From Ramlibacter agri (lineage in GTDB: Bacteria; Pseudomonadota; Gammaproteobacteria; Burkholderiales; Burkholderiaceae_C): a stretch of 64,000 bases of DNA. Made by a program: the position numbers and the translations under genes. Positions 8,423 through 16,202 of this stretch are shown here, in pieces. Under the pieces are notes generated by a model. It worked only from the letters and a program-made list of their open reading frames with translations, was not told where the DNA came from and ran no database searches. Position 1 is the first letter of the stretch. The number at the start of each line of letters is the position of its first letter. The stretch covers positions 186,001 through 250,000 of the forward strand of contig NZ_JABBFX010000001.1 of the NCBI RefSeq assembly GCF_012927085.1, in the 5' to 3' direction.

Positions 8423-8662
8423 ATGAAGAAAACCGTGAAACCTCCCTCTCCCTGGCCGGGCAAGGTCCTGGCGCTGCTGCGCGCCGGCAACCCGGCGGCG
8501 GCCATCGCCCAGATCAAGGTGGCGCCCGGCGTGCGCGAACTGCGGGCGCTGGAGAAGCAGATGGCCGAAGCACAGCTGACCGGCAAGTGGCGCGACGTCG
8601 ACCTCGCCATCGGCGAAAGCCTGGAGGCGCTGTCGGCCCCGCGGTTGCATCGGTCGCCATGA
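8423..8662 (+). CDS. Small conserved-looking protein of unknown function, coupled to rhlE
   Basis: A 79-residue cytoplasmic protein (MKKTVKPPSPWPGKVLALLR at the start) with no signal peptide or membrane segment. The body looks helical and charged (RELRALEKQMAEAQLTGKWR). Its TGA overlaps the rhlE ATG as ATGA, so the helicase is probably translated by coupling to it. Codon use matches its neighbours. I do not recognise a named domain; the link to rhlE suggests some role in RNA metabolism, but that is a guess. Confidence 0.65.
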   Translation: MKKTVKPPSPWPGKVLALLRAGNPAAAIAQIKVAPGVRELRALEKQMAEAQLTGKWRDVDLAIGESLEALSAPRLHRSP

Positions 8663-9906
8663 GTTTTGCCTCCCTGGGTTTATCCGCTCCGTTGCTGCAG
8701 GCCTGCGCGGCCGCCGGCTACGTCGAGCCCACGCCGGTGCAGGTGGAGGTCATTCCGCCCCTGCTGGAAGGCCGCGACCTGCTGGGCCTGGCGCCCACCG
8801 GCTCCGGCAAGACGGCCGCCTTCGCCCTGCCCCTGCTGCAGCGCCTGATTGCCGGGCGGCAGCACGCCTACCGGCGCGTGCGCGTGCTGGTGCTCGCGCC
8901 CACGCGCGAACTCGCGGCGCAGGTGGGCGAGGTGTTCCAGCGCCTGGGCACGTCCTGCCCGCGGCCGCTGAAGGTAGCCATCGTCTATGGCGGCGTCTCG
9001 ATCAACCCGCAGATGATGGCGCTGCGCGGCGGTGCGGACGTCGTGGTGGCCACGCCGGGCCGCCTGCTCGACCTGCTGGATCACAACGCGTTGCGGCTGG
9101 ACGCCGTCGAAGCGCTGGTGCTCGACGAGGCGGACCGGCTGCTGGACTTCGGCTTCGCCGCCGAACGCGAGCGCGTGCTGGCCGCCCTGCCCGAGCGGCG
9201 GCAGAACCTGCTGTTCTCCGCCACCTTCGCGCCGGACGTGCAGGCGCTGGCGGACACCTTGCTGCGCGATGCCGTGCGCATCGAGGTGGCCGCCTTGCCG
9301 GAGGCCGTGCCCGACATCGAGCAGCGCGCCATCGCGGTGGACGAGCCGCGCCGCACCGAGCTGCTGCGCCAACTGGCGAACCAGGACGACTGGCGGCGGG
9401 TGCTGGTGTTCGTGGCCACGCGCCATGCGAGCGAGAACGTCGCGCAGAAGCTGGCGAGCCGCGGCGTGCGCGCCGCCGCCCTGCACGGCGAGATGAGCCA
9501 GGGCGCACGCAGCACCGTGCTGCAGGACTTCAAGGACGGCGCCATCGACATGCTGGTGACGACCGACCTGGCGGCGCGCGGCATCGATATCCCCGCGCTG
9601 GAGGTGGTGGTCAACTACGACCTGCCGCGCTCGCCCAACGACTACGTCCACCGCATCGGCCGCACCGGCCGCGCCGGCGCCAAGGGGCTGGCGGTGAGCC
9701 TCGTCAGCGCGGCCACCGAGGCGCATTTCCGGCTGATCGAGAAACGGCAAGGCCTCGCGCTGCCGCGCGAGCAGGTGGCGGGCTTCGAGCCGACGGAGGC
9801 CGCCCCGCCGGCCTCGCCGGGGACGGGTGGGATCAAGGGGAAGAGGCCGAGCAAGAAGGACAAGTTGCGAGCGGCTGCGGCGAAGGCGGCCAGGGCTGCT
9901 GACTGA
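8659..9906 (+). CDS. rhlE: DEAD/DEAH-box ATP-dependent RNA helicase, RhlE-like
   Basis: RNA helicase of 415 residues with every core motif: Q-motif region EPTPVQVEVIPPLLEGRD, APTGSGKTAAF (GSGKT 48-52), APTRELAAQV, TPGRLLDLLD, LDEADRLLDFGF, SATFAPDV, TTDLAARGIDIP and HRIGRTGRAG. The C-terminus is a short lysine/alanine-rich tail (KGKRPSKKDKLRAAAAKAAR) that probably adds non-specific RNA affinity, as in RhlE proteins. Unlike DbpA it lacks a structured C-terminal RNA-binding domain. The start at 8659 is fixed by the ATGA overlap with the small gene upstream. In E. coli, RhlE affects ribosome maturation and RNA decay; the exact subfamily here is my judgement. Confidence 0.9.
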   Translation: MSFASLGLSAPLLQACAAAGYVEPTPVQVEVIPPLLEGRDLLGLAPTGSGKTAAFALPLLQRLIAGRQHAYRRVRVLVLAPTRELAAQVGEVFQRLGTSCPRPLKVAIVYGGVSINPQMMALRGGADVVVATPGRLLDLLDHNALRLDAVEALVLDEADRLLDFGFAAERERVLAALPERRQNLLFSATFAPDVQALADTLLRDAVRIEVAALPEAVPDIEQRAIAVDEPRRTELLRQLANQDDWRRVLVFVATRHASENVAQKLASRGVRAAALHGEMSQGARSTVLQDFKDGAIDMLVTTDLAARGIDIPALEVVVNYDLPRSPNDYVHRIGRTGRAGAKGLAVSLVSAATEAHFRLIEKRQGLALPREQVAGFEPTEAAPPASPGTGGIKGKRPSKKDKLRAAAAKAARAAD

Positions 9907-9924
9907 ACGCGAGTCAGGCACGAA

Positions 9925-9940
9925 GCCAAATATGTTTGGC
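9925..9940. promoter_or_regulatory. Palindromic operator candidate upstream of the XRE gene
   Basis: GCCAAATATGTTTGGC is a perfect inverted repeat (arms GCCAAA/TTTGGC, centre TATG). A degenerate second copy, TGAATATATTTGA, lies at 9951-9963, about 25 bases downstream centre to centre and overlapping the -35 box. Paired operators overlapping the promoter are typical of autoregulated XRE antitoxins. The stretch is AT-rich compared with everything around it. Confidence 0.55.
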
Positions 9941-9959
9941 AGGGCGAAGCTGAATATAT

Positions 9960-9988
9960 TTGACATGACACGTCCGACGGAGTACCTT
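9960..9988 (+). promoter_or_regulatory. Sigma-70-like promoter for the XRE/nucleotidyltransferase pair
   Basis: A perfect -35 box TTGACA (9960-9965) is followed after 17 bases by TACCTT (9983-9988), a weak -10. The -10 ends five bases before the XRE ATG at 9994, so the transcript would be leaderless or nearly so. No Shine-Dalgarno sequence is seen before that ATG, which agrees. Confidence 0.5.
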
Positions 9989-9993
9989 GTGAC

Positions 9994-10497
9994 ATGCCAC
10001 TCCTGAAGGAACTCGGCACAGCGGTGCGCCAACGCAGGCAGGAAATGGGCCTCAGCCAGCAGCAATTGGCCAGTCTCGTGGACCTCTCGCGGGCCACCGT
10101 CAATTCGCTGGAGACCGGAAAGCTGAACGACCTGAGCTCGAACAGGATCGAGCGGCTCGCCAACGAGCTGGGCTTTGCCGTCGGGCTCGTCGGCACGCGG
10201 CGCTCGAAGGACAAGAGCGCCATTGATGCGGCAGCCCGGATCGCCAGCGTGCCTTACACAAAGGAGTTGCCGGCGGCCGTACTTCTCGAATCGCTGAAAG
10301 AGGGGGTCGTGCCACCAGGCTACATCCCACACCTGCGCACCTTGCTCCAGGAGGCGCCCGTTGCCATCCTGGCGAACGTCGCGGATGAACTGCGGCAATC
10401 GCACGACGTTCCCGTTCCCGACACCTGGAAGCGCATGCGCATGCTTGCGGGCGTGCTGAAATGCGACCGGCGCCTGTGGCAAAGCATGCCAATCTGA
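9994..10497 (+). CDS. XRE-family helix-turn-helix regulator, probable antitoxin
   Basis: A 167-residue protein with an N-terminal Cro/C1-type HTH (RQRRQEMGLSQQQLASLVDL through SRATVNSLETG, about residues 12-43) and a C-terminal domain of about 100 residues (ELPAAVLLESLKEGVVPPGY and onward) that I do not recognise. It precedes, and overlaps by 37 bases, a gene for an AbiEii-type nucleotidyltransferase, the arrangement expected for an antitoxin that also represses the pair. Two dyads and a TTGACA box stand directly upstream. The classical partner of AbiEii is AbiEi, which has a different architecture, so this is a variant pairing. Toxin-antitoxin function is inferred from gene order and families. 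Confidence 0.75.
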   Translation: MPLLKELGTAVRQRRQEMGLSQQQLASLVDLSRATVNSLETGKLNDLSSNRIERLANELGFAVGLVGTRRSKDKSAIDAAARIASVPYTKELPAAVLLESLKEGVVPPGYIPHLRTLLQEAPVAILANVADELRQSHDVPVPDTWKRMRMLAGVLKCDRRLWQSMPI

Positions 10498-10919
10498 CCA
10501 GGCCAGGAGCCTGGACCGGCCTGTTCGAGGCAGCTCTCACGCTGACGGACCATCTAGCCACCGTCCTTGAAGAACCCGTATGGACCTTCGGCGGAGGCAC
10601 GGTGTTGATGCTGCGCATCAATCATCGCCACAGCAGGGACATCGACCTGTTCGTCCCGGATCCGCACTACCGTGGCACGCAGGCGCAGGCGCGCGATCTG
10701 TTCGACCTTTGCGCGGTTGCCGACCTGGACCCCGCGTCCATCGACCAGGCAGCGCCCTTCTTCGTGCGGAACGGCGACGCCTTCATTGCACGCCTGAAAG
10801 GAAACGCCGAGTACCTGGAAGAGGAATTCATCCACATCCAGCGAATCGACTACAAGCGCCCTTTCGAGGAGTGCCTTGCCTTGGCAGAGACCGTCATCGC
10901 CTTTGCAAGCCGGCGCTGA
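10461..10919 (+). CDS. AbiEii/MenT-like nucleotidyltransferase, probable toxin
   Basis: Short (152 residues) polymerase-beta-fold nucleotidyltransferase. The active-site signature is present: FGGGTVLMLR (44-52) followed by HRHSRDIDLFV, with Asp60 and Asp62 as the metal-binding pair. Related AbiEii and MenT toxins transfer nucleotides to target RNAs (tRNA 3' ends for MenT) and block growth. Typical AbiEii proteins are nearly twice as long, so only the catalytic core is here; it ends naturally in ETVIAFASRR with no frameshift visible. The gene overlaps the XRE gene by 37 bases in another frame. The start at 10461 lacks a strong ribosome-binding site, and a GTG at 10476 is possible. Parts of the gene are lower in GC (about 53% in one 60-base stretch I counted). 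Confidence 0.72.
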   Translation: MRPAPVAKHANLTRPGAWTGLFEAALTLTDHLATVLEEPVWTFGGGTVLMLRINHRHSRDIDLFVPDPHYRGTQAQARDLFDLCAVADLDPASIDQAAPFFVRNGDAFIARLKGNAEYLEEEFIHIQRIDYKRPFEECLALAETVIAFASRR

Positions 10920-10926
10920 CGCACTC

Positions 10927-11874
10927 TCACCGCCCCTGCCGCCAAACCCGCGGCGCCACCCCGAACCGTTCCCGGAACGCGCGGCTGAAGTGCGCGGCAT
11001 CGCTGAAGCCCCAGCGGTAGGCCACCTCGCTGATCGAGCGCTGCGCCTGGCGCGGGTCCAGCAGGTCGCGGCTGCAGGCTTCCAGCCGCTTGCCCCAGAT
11101 GTACTGCGCCGGCGTGGTCGCCTCGTGGTGGAACAGGCGGTGAATGTGCGGCACCGACAGGCGCAGCTCGCGCGCCAGTTCGCCCACGCCGAAAGCGGGA
11201 TCGCCGAGGCGCGCGGCTATCACCAGCTTCATTCGCGCGAGGTGGTACGCCGCCAGTGAGGACGGCTCGGCGCAGCTGCTGGCCGGCAGGCTTTGCAGGC
11301 CGGCGGCCAGGATGTTCAGCACGCCGTCGGCCACGGCCGCCGCGCTGGCGGGCTGCAACGCATCGACGTCCTGCCACAGCGTGCGGATCATGTTGATCAT
11401 CAGGTGGCCCGCGCCGGCTTTGCCGGACACCGCGGTGGCGGTGAGCTTCTGCGTGTCGCGCACGCGGTGGCGCAGGCGCTCGGCCGGCAGCTTCAGCACG
11501 AACTGCTGGAAGTCGCCGTCGAAGCGCAGCGCGTATTCGCGCGTGCTGTCGTACAGCGCGAAGTCGCCCGGCGCCAGCTGCGCGCTGCGGCCGTCCTGTT
11601 CGATGCGGCCGTGGCCACGCGACTGGATGCTGACCAGGAAGTAGTCGTCGGTCGCCCGCGAGATCTGGCTGGCCGTGCGCAGCACGTCCTGCGGGCCCGA
11701 GCTCACCACCGACAGGTCCAGCCCGGGGATGCGCCGGCTTTCGATGGAGCCGTCGAAACCCGGCGCGGCCGGCGCGTCGCATTCCAGCTGCACGTAGGTG
11801 CTGCAGATCATGTCGATCCAGTAGGCCAGGCGCCGCGCGGGCTCGACCGCGGCCGTGGACAGGACGTGGCTCAT
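10927..11874 (-). CDS. AraC-family transcriptional regulator (nitrilase-associated)
   Basis: A 315-residue activator-type protein. The N-terminal half is the AraC-binding-like domain (DYFLVSIQSRGHGRIEQDGR and APGDFALYDSTREYALRF). The C-terminal about 100 residues hold two HTH motifs (FGVGELARELRLSVPHIHRL, then RSISEVAYRWGFSDAAHFSR) ending at RFGVAPRVWRQGR. This layout is that of NitR, the AraC/XylS-type activator of nitrilase in Rhodococcus rhodochrous J1. The nitrilase gene diverges from it across a 122-base gap, so it very probably activates that gene in response to a nitrile or acid. The start at 11874 is supported by GAGGAGGG. Confidence 0.88.
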   Translation of the reverse strand: MSHVLSTAAVEPARRLAYWIDMICSTYVQLECDAPAAPGFDGSIESRRIPGLDLSVVSSGPQDVLRTASQISRATDDYFLVSIQSRGHGRIEQDGRSAQLAPGDFALYDSTREYALRFDGDFQQFVLKLPAERLRHRVRDTQKLTATAVSGKAGAGHLMINMIRTLWQDVDALQPASAAAVADGVLNILAAGLQSLPASSCAEPSSLAAYHLARMKLVIAARLGDPAFGVGELARELRLSVPHIHRLFHHEATTPAQYIWGKRLEACSRDLLDPRQAQRSISEVAYRWGFSDAAHFSRAFRERFGVAPRVWRQGR

Positions 11875-11996
11875 GGCGGCCCTCCTCGCTTCATTGTCGG
11901 CCGCGCGAGAAGGCGGGGCAACAAGGCCGCGATTCCTGGACAAGACGGCCCGGCGGCGGCGCGGGAACATGCAGGCCCGCACAGGAGAACAGCGCC

Positions 11997-13019
11997 ATGC
12001 CCAGCCGCAGCCACCCCAAGCCCCGCGTCGCCGCCGTCCAGGCCGCTCCCGTCTTCCTGGACATCGACGCCAGCATCGACAAGGCCATCACGCTGATGGC
12101 CCGCGCCGCCGACAAGGGCGTGAACCTGATCGCCTTCCCGGAGACCTGGATCCCGGGCTACCCCTGGTGGGCCTGGCTGGATTCGCCCGCGGGCGGCATG
12201 GCTTTCGTCCAGCGCTACCACGACAACTCGCTCACCGTCGGCTCGCCGGAGTTCCAGCGGCTCGCTTCGGCGGCGGCCCGGCACCACATGTGGCTGTCCA
12301 TGGGCTTCAGCGAGAAAGCCGGCGGCAGCCTCTACATGGCGCAGGCGCTGTTCGACGACGAGGGCCGCCTGGTGCAGGCGCGGCGCAAGCTGAAGCCCAC
12401 GCACGTGGAACGCACCGTCTTCGGCGAAGGCGACGGCAGCCACCTGGCCGTGATGGAGACGGCCATCGGCAACATCGGCTCCCTGTGCTGCTGGGAACAC
12501 CTGCAGCCGCTGACCAAGTACGCGATGTATGCGCAGAACGAGCAGATCCACATCGCCGCCTGGCCCAGCTTCTCGCTGTACCGGGGCGCGGCTTACGCAC
12601 TGGGTCCGGAGTTGAACAACGCCGCCAGCCAGCTCTATGCGGCCGAGGGCCAGTGCTTCGTCGTCGCGCCCTGCGCCACCGTCTCGAAGGAGATGGTGGA
12701 GCTGCTGTGCACCGACGAGACCAAGCGCCAGCTGCTGCGCGAAGGCGGCGGCTTCGCGCGCATCTATGCGCCCGACGGCTCGCCCCTCGGCACGCCGCTG
12801 CCCGAGACCGAGGAAGGCCTGGTGATCGCCGACCTCGACCTCGGCCTGATCTCGCTGGCGAAGGCCGCGGCCGACCCGGCGGGCCACTACTCGCGGCCGG
12901 ACGTGACGCGGCTGCTGTTGAACAAGACGCCGGGCGACCGCGTCGTGGCGCAGGCCTTGCCCGGCATGGTGATCGTCAACGAGCCGGCGCCTGAGCCACC
13001 GCTGGCGAACGAGCGCTAG
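11997..13019 (+). CDS. Nitrilase (carbon-nitrogen hydrolase family)
   Basis: Hydrolyses a nitrile to the carboxylic acid and ammonia in the cytoplasm. The 340-residue protein has the Glu-Lys-Cys triad in nitrilase context: Glu49 in IAFPETWIPGYPWW, Lys131 (or Lys133) in RRKLKPTHVERTVFGEGDG, and Cys165 in GSLCCWEHLQPL. The KPTHVER and LCCWEH motifs separate true nitrilases from amidases. The C-terminus (SRPDVTRLLLN) is normal. AGGAG lies 10 bases before the ATG. It is transcribed divergently from a NitR-like AraC gene. Aliphatic or arylacetonitrile preference cannot be decided from these motifs. Confidence 0.92.
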   Translation: MPSRSHPKPRVAAVQAAPVFLDIDASIDKAITLMARAADKGVNLIAFPETWIPGYPWWAWLDSPAGGMAFVQRYHDNSLTVGSPEFQRLASAAARHHMWLSMGFSEKAGGSLYMAQALFDDEGRLVQARRKLKPTHVERTVFGEGDGSHLAVMETAIGNIGSLCCWEHLQPLTKYAMYAQNEQIHIAAWPSFSLYRGAAYALGPELNNAASQLYAAEGQCFVVAPCATVSKEMVELLCTDETKRQLLREGGGFARIYAPDGSPLGTPLPETEEGLVIADLDLGLISLAKAAADPAGHYSRPDVTRLLLNKTPGDRVVAQALPGMVIVNEPAPEPPLANER

Positions 13020-13125
13020 CTGCGTCGTCCCGCAGTTCCTGCAGGACCACCAGCAGCGCCGCGCCCACGCTCAGCGCGCAGACACCTGCCCAGGCCCCGA
13101 CCCGGGGCCATGTCTTCTTGTTCAT
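12976..13125 (-). CDS. Possible 49-residue single-span membrane peptide overlapping the nitrilase 3' end
   Basis: Reading the minus strand from the ATG at 13125 gives a 49-residue peptide: a basic start (MNKKTWPR), one hydrophobic segment (VGAWAGVCALSVGAALLVVL, residues 9-28), then QELRDD and a Pro/Ala-rich tail ending APAR. TGGAG stands a few bases upstream of the start. It overlaps the last 44 bases of the nitrilase antisense, so nitrilase coding constraint could create part of it, but the membrane segment lies outside the nitrilase gene. Conservation is unknown. Confidence 0.4.
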   Translation of the reverse strand: MNKKTWPRVGAWAGVCALSVGAALLVVLQELRDDAASARSPAVAQAPAR

Positions 13126-13367
13126 GGCGGCTCCAGTGCGCTCCCGGCGGGAGCGCGTTCAAGCAAGGGACAGCGCGAGTTCGCTGGAAGCGAAGGTCAG
13201 CGGAAGCTGCTTCGCGTCAGCGGCAGGGAAGGTGCGGTGGCCGCAATTCGAAAGAACGGCATGCGCACGCTCGCCTGGCGGCCGGCGGAGCGGACGCTTC
13301 GGGAGCAGAGGTAGACGACGTGCGACATGGTCCGTTCAATCTAGCGGACGCCCAGCGCACGTGCCAA

Positions 13368-13380
13368 TGCAAGTCTTGCA
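13368..13380. repeat. Inverted repeat in the 291-base gap before the M16 gene 3' end
   Basis: TGCAAG-T-CTTGCA is a perfect 6-1-6 dyad, followed by another ACTTGC, giving a TGCAAGTCTTGCATGACTTG run. It lies in the gap 13126-13416 between the small peptide and the stop of the M16 gene. I see no other convincing gene or terminator there; the dyad may be a regulator site for the small peptide. Confidence 0.3.
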
Positions 13381-13416
13381 TGACTTGCGCCCGGCAATCG
13401 CATGGAGCCGGGCAGC

Positions 13417-16137
13417 TCAGTGGAACGTACCCGCCGCCACCTCGGTCAGCCGATCGAGATCCAGGTACTTCGCCAGCGCCGCATTCACCGCCTGCGCATC
13501 GAGGTGGTCGTAGGCGTCGGTCATCCTGGCGTACCAGCCCATGTCGCGACCCCAGCGCAGGTTGCTCGCCAGCAGGCCAGCCAGGTTGCCGGGCTGCGCC
13601 AGCCAGTCGGCGCGGCCGCTCACCAGCGCGCGGCGGGCAAAGCCCACTTCCAGGCTGCTGAAGCCGTTCCTGGCGCGCTGCTGCAGCTCGTCGCGGATCG
13701 CGGCGCGCAGGCGGTCGCGGTTCTGCGGCGCGAAGCTCGCGCCGATGTTGATGGCCGCGGCCTCGCCTTCGGCGCGCGGGCTGGCCGGCACGTACAGCGA
13801 GGAGCTCACGCCGTAGCTCAGGCCTTCCTGCTCGCGCACGCGCTTCCACAACGCGGTGCCGCCCGCGCGGCCGCCCAGCAGCTGCACCGCGGCGAACAGC
13901 GCGGGAAAGTCCGGCGACTCCTCGTTCATCGCCAGCGGGATGCGCGCGCTGTAATTCGCGTTGGCCTTGTCCGGCACCGGCACCTGCTCCCAGCGCGCCT
14001 TCAGGTCCGCGGGATATTCGAACAGCCAGGGCCGGTTCGGCTCAGCCGAACTCCAGTCGCCGAACAGCTGCTGCGCGCTGGCGCGCACGGCCTCCGGGTC
14101 CACCGGCCCGACCAGCGCCAGCTCGCCATGGCCAGCGCCGCCGAAGCGCTGCCAGAAGGCGCGCAGCTGCGCCGGCGTGGCGGCGCGCAGCAGGTCTGCC
14201 GTCTGCTGCAGCGTGCGCGCCGCGCGCGGGTCGCCTTCCGGGTACTGCGAGAAGGCGCGCTGCAGCGTGTTGTTGGCGAGCACGGAGGTGTCGGACTGGT
14301 TGGTCTGGTTCACCGCGAGCGAGGCCGCGCGGATGCGCTCGAAGGCGGCTTCGTCGAATTCCGGCTGCCGCAGCAGGCCGGCCAGCCGCTGCAGGAAGGG
14401 CTCGAGATTGCGCGCGGGCACTTCGAAGTTGGCTGTCAGGCCGCCGGCGCCGCTGTTCATGCGCAGCGTCGCTTCCAGCGCCAACAGGTCGCTGCGCAGC
14501 TTCTCCGAGCCCTGGGTGAACATCGGGCCGAGGTAGCTGGCCAGCACCGCGTCGCCCTTGACGCTTTCGGCCGTGCCCCAGCGCAGGCGCAGCACGCCGG
14601 TGACGCGCGCCTCCTTGGTCTGCCGCGGCAGCACCGCCAGCTGCAGGCCCGGCGCGCCGGCCACCGCCACCCGTGACTTCACCAGGTGCGCTTCGATGTT
14701 CTGCGGTGTCAGCGCGTAGTCCTCGGCCACGGCCTGCACGGTGCGGCCGCGGTAGTCACGCAGCACGTCGGCGGCGGCGACCAGCTCCGGCAAGGGCGCG
14801 CGCGCCGGCGCCGCGCTTTCCGGGATGTACAGCCCGGTGGTCCGGTTGGACGGCAGCAGCCACGTGGCGACGACGCGCTGCACGTCCGCCGGCGTCACGG
14901 CCTCGATCCAGTCCCGCTGCGCGAACAGCAGGCGCCAGTCGCCCTCGGCCACCATCTCGGTCAGGCCCAGGCTCAGGCGCTCCGGGTCGCGCAGCTGCGC
15001 CTGCACGCCTTGCAGCAATTGCGCGCGCGCTTCGTTGACGCCGCGCTCGTCCACCACCAGCGTCTCGACCGTCTTCACCAGCGCGTCCAGCGCCACGCGG
15101 CTCGCGGCCTCCGGGTCGGGCGCCGCCGGCAGCGTGACGCCGACCATCAGGTAGCCGGGATCGGTGCCCGCCATCGCCCAGGACCAGCGCAGCGCGGCCA
15201 GGTGCTTGTCGACCAGCTGCCGGTCCAGCGGCCCGCGCTCCTGCGCCAGCAGCTGCGCGAGCACGCGCGTCGCGGCGTAATCGCGCTGCGCCGCCGGCAT
15301 CACGTGGTACAGCACGGCGACGCTCGCCGGCCCGCCGACGCGCCGCAGCACCACCTGGCGTTCGCCGTCCTGCACCGGCTCGCGCGTGTAGTCGGCGGGC
15401 AGCGGCGCATCGGGGCGGCGGATGCCGCCGAAGGTCTTTTCGACGCGCTGCAAGGCCGCCGGCACGTCGAAGCGGCCGCCTATGACCAGCACCGCGTTGT
15501 CGGGCCGGTACCAGGTGCGATAGAAGGCGCGCAGGCGCTCGATCGGGATGTTCTCGACGTCGCTGCGCGCGCCCAGCGTGTCGCGGCCATAGCCGTGCCA
15601 CTGGAAGGCGGCGGCGCGGATGCGGGCGCCGAGGATGCGGTCCGGGTTGTTCTCGGCGCGCTCCAGCTCGTTGCGCACCACGGTCATCTCGCTGGCGAGC
15701 TCGCTCGCATCGAGCTTCGCGCCGGTCATGGACTCGGCCAGCCAGCCCAGCATCCAGTCCAGCGTCTCGGCGTTGTCGGCGAACTGGGCGAAGTAGTTGG
15801 TGCGCTCGTCCCAGGTGGTGCCGTTCCAGCGTGCGCCGCGGCGCGTCATCTCCAGCTTGGGGTCGGGGATGGTGGCGCTGGCCTTGAACAGCATGTGTTC
15901 CAGCAGGTGCGCGGCGCCGGTTTCGCCGTGGCCTTCCTGCTTGCTGCCCACCTTGTAGATCAGGTTGACGGTGGTGGTCGGCTTGGATGCATCCGCGTGC
16001 ACCAGCACCGTCAGGCCATTGGGGAGCGCGTACTCGGTGACGCTCTCGACTTCGCGCACCTTCTTCAGCTGCGCCTGCGCCGACGCCGCCAGCGCGAAGG
16101 CGCCCAGCGCCAGGACCAGCCTGCCCGTCCACTTCAT
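13417..16137 (-). CDS. M16-family zinc metallopeptidase (two-domain, periplasmic)
   Basis: A 906-residue exported zinc protease of the pitrilysin/insulinase family. A Sec signal peptide (MKWTGRLVLALGAFALAASA, AQA cleavage) precedes the first M16 domain with the inverted zinc motif HLLEH (His77, Glu80, His81) in GAAHLLEHMLFKASA; the third ligand is expected in the ASEMTVVRNELERAENNPDR helix about 75 residues on. The second half (from about residue 490, LAVLPRQTKEARVTG) is the inactive M16 partner domain with LRWGTAESVKGDAVLASYLG and QEGLSYGVSSSLYVPASPRA. Such single-chain enzymes degrade unfolded or small peptides in the periplasm. The mRNA leader contains nine A residues and a G-rich ribosome-binding site. 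The next gene upstream is the Bug protein, but a strong hairpin lies between. Confidence 0.9.
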   Translation of the reverse strand: MKWTGRLVLALGAFALAASAQAQLKKVREVESVTEYALPNGLTVLVHADASKPTTTVNLIYKVGSKQEGHGETGAAHLLEHMLFKASATIPDPKLEMTRRGARWNGTTWDERTNYFAQFADNAETLDWMLGWLAESMTGAKLDASELASEMTVVRNELERAENNPDRILGARIRAAAFQWHGYGRDTLGARSDVENIPIERLRAFYRTWYRPDNAVLVIGGRFDVPAALQRVEKTFGGIRRPDAPLPADYTREPVQDGERQVVLRRVGGPASVAVLYHVMPAAQRDYAATRVLAQLLAQERGPLDRQLVDKHLAALRWSWAMAGTDPGYLMVGVTLPAAPDPEAASRVALDALVKTVETLVVDERGVNEARAQLLQGVQAQLRDPERLSLGLTEMVAEGDWRLLFAQRDWIEAVTPADVQRVVATWLLPSNRTTGLYIPESAAPARAPLPELVAAADVLRDYRGRTVQAVAEDYALTPQNIEAHLVKSRVAVAGAPGLQLAVLPRQTKEARVTGVLRLRWGTAESVKGDAVLASYLGPMFTQGSEKLRSDLLALEATLRMNSGAGGLTANFEVPARNLEPFLQRLAGLLRQPEFDEAAFERIRAASLAVNQTNQSDTSVLANNTLQRAFSQYPEGDPRAARTLQQTADLLRAATPAQLRAFWQRFGGAGHGELALVGPVDPEAVRASAQQLFGDWSSAEPNRPWLFEYPADLKARWEQVPVPDKANANYSARIPLAMNEESPDFPALFAAVQLLGGRAGGTALWKRVREQEGLSYGVSSSLYVPASPRAEGEAAAINIGASFAPQNRDRLRAAIRDELQQRARNGFSSLEVGFARRALVSGRADWLAQPGNLAGLLASNLRWGRDMGWYARMTDAYDHLDAQAVNAALAKYLDLDRLTEVAAGTFH

Positions 16138-16173
16138 GAACCGCCCCCTCTTTTTTTTTGCTCAGCAGGCATC

Positions 16174-16200
16174 TTGAGCGGCGGGGGGCCGCCGCGTCAA
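16174..16200 (-). terminator. Strong hairpin between the Bug gene and the M16 gene
   Basis: TTGA plus GCGGCGG pair with CCGCCGC plus TCAA around a four-base loop, with one bulged base (11 paired positions). There is no T-run after it on the minus strand, so it is at best a non-canonical terminator for the lyase/CoA-transferase/Bug operon, or an mRNA 3'-end stabiliser. Confidence 0.4.
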
Positions 16201-16202
16201 GG

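Noticed and set aside
13217..13346. Short minus-strand peptide starting MSHVVYLCSRSVRS in the 13.1-13.4 kb gap
   Set aside because: Forty-odd residues with no domain, weak start context and low-complexity composition; not distinguishable from chance.
13217..13849. Minus-strand frame extending from the M16 3' region across the 13.1-13.4 kb gap
   Set aside because: It is out of frame with the M16 gene, Arg/Ala-rich and without a ribosome-binding site; it gives no protein features.
16151..16159. Run of nine T considered as a terminator tail
   Set aside because: On the plus strand no gene ends here, and on the minus strand it is nine A in the M16 leader, on the wrong side of the hairpin at 16174-16200 to form a U-tract.
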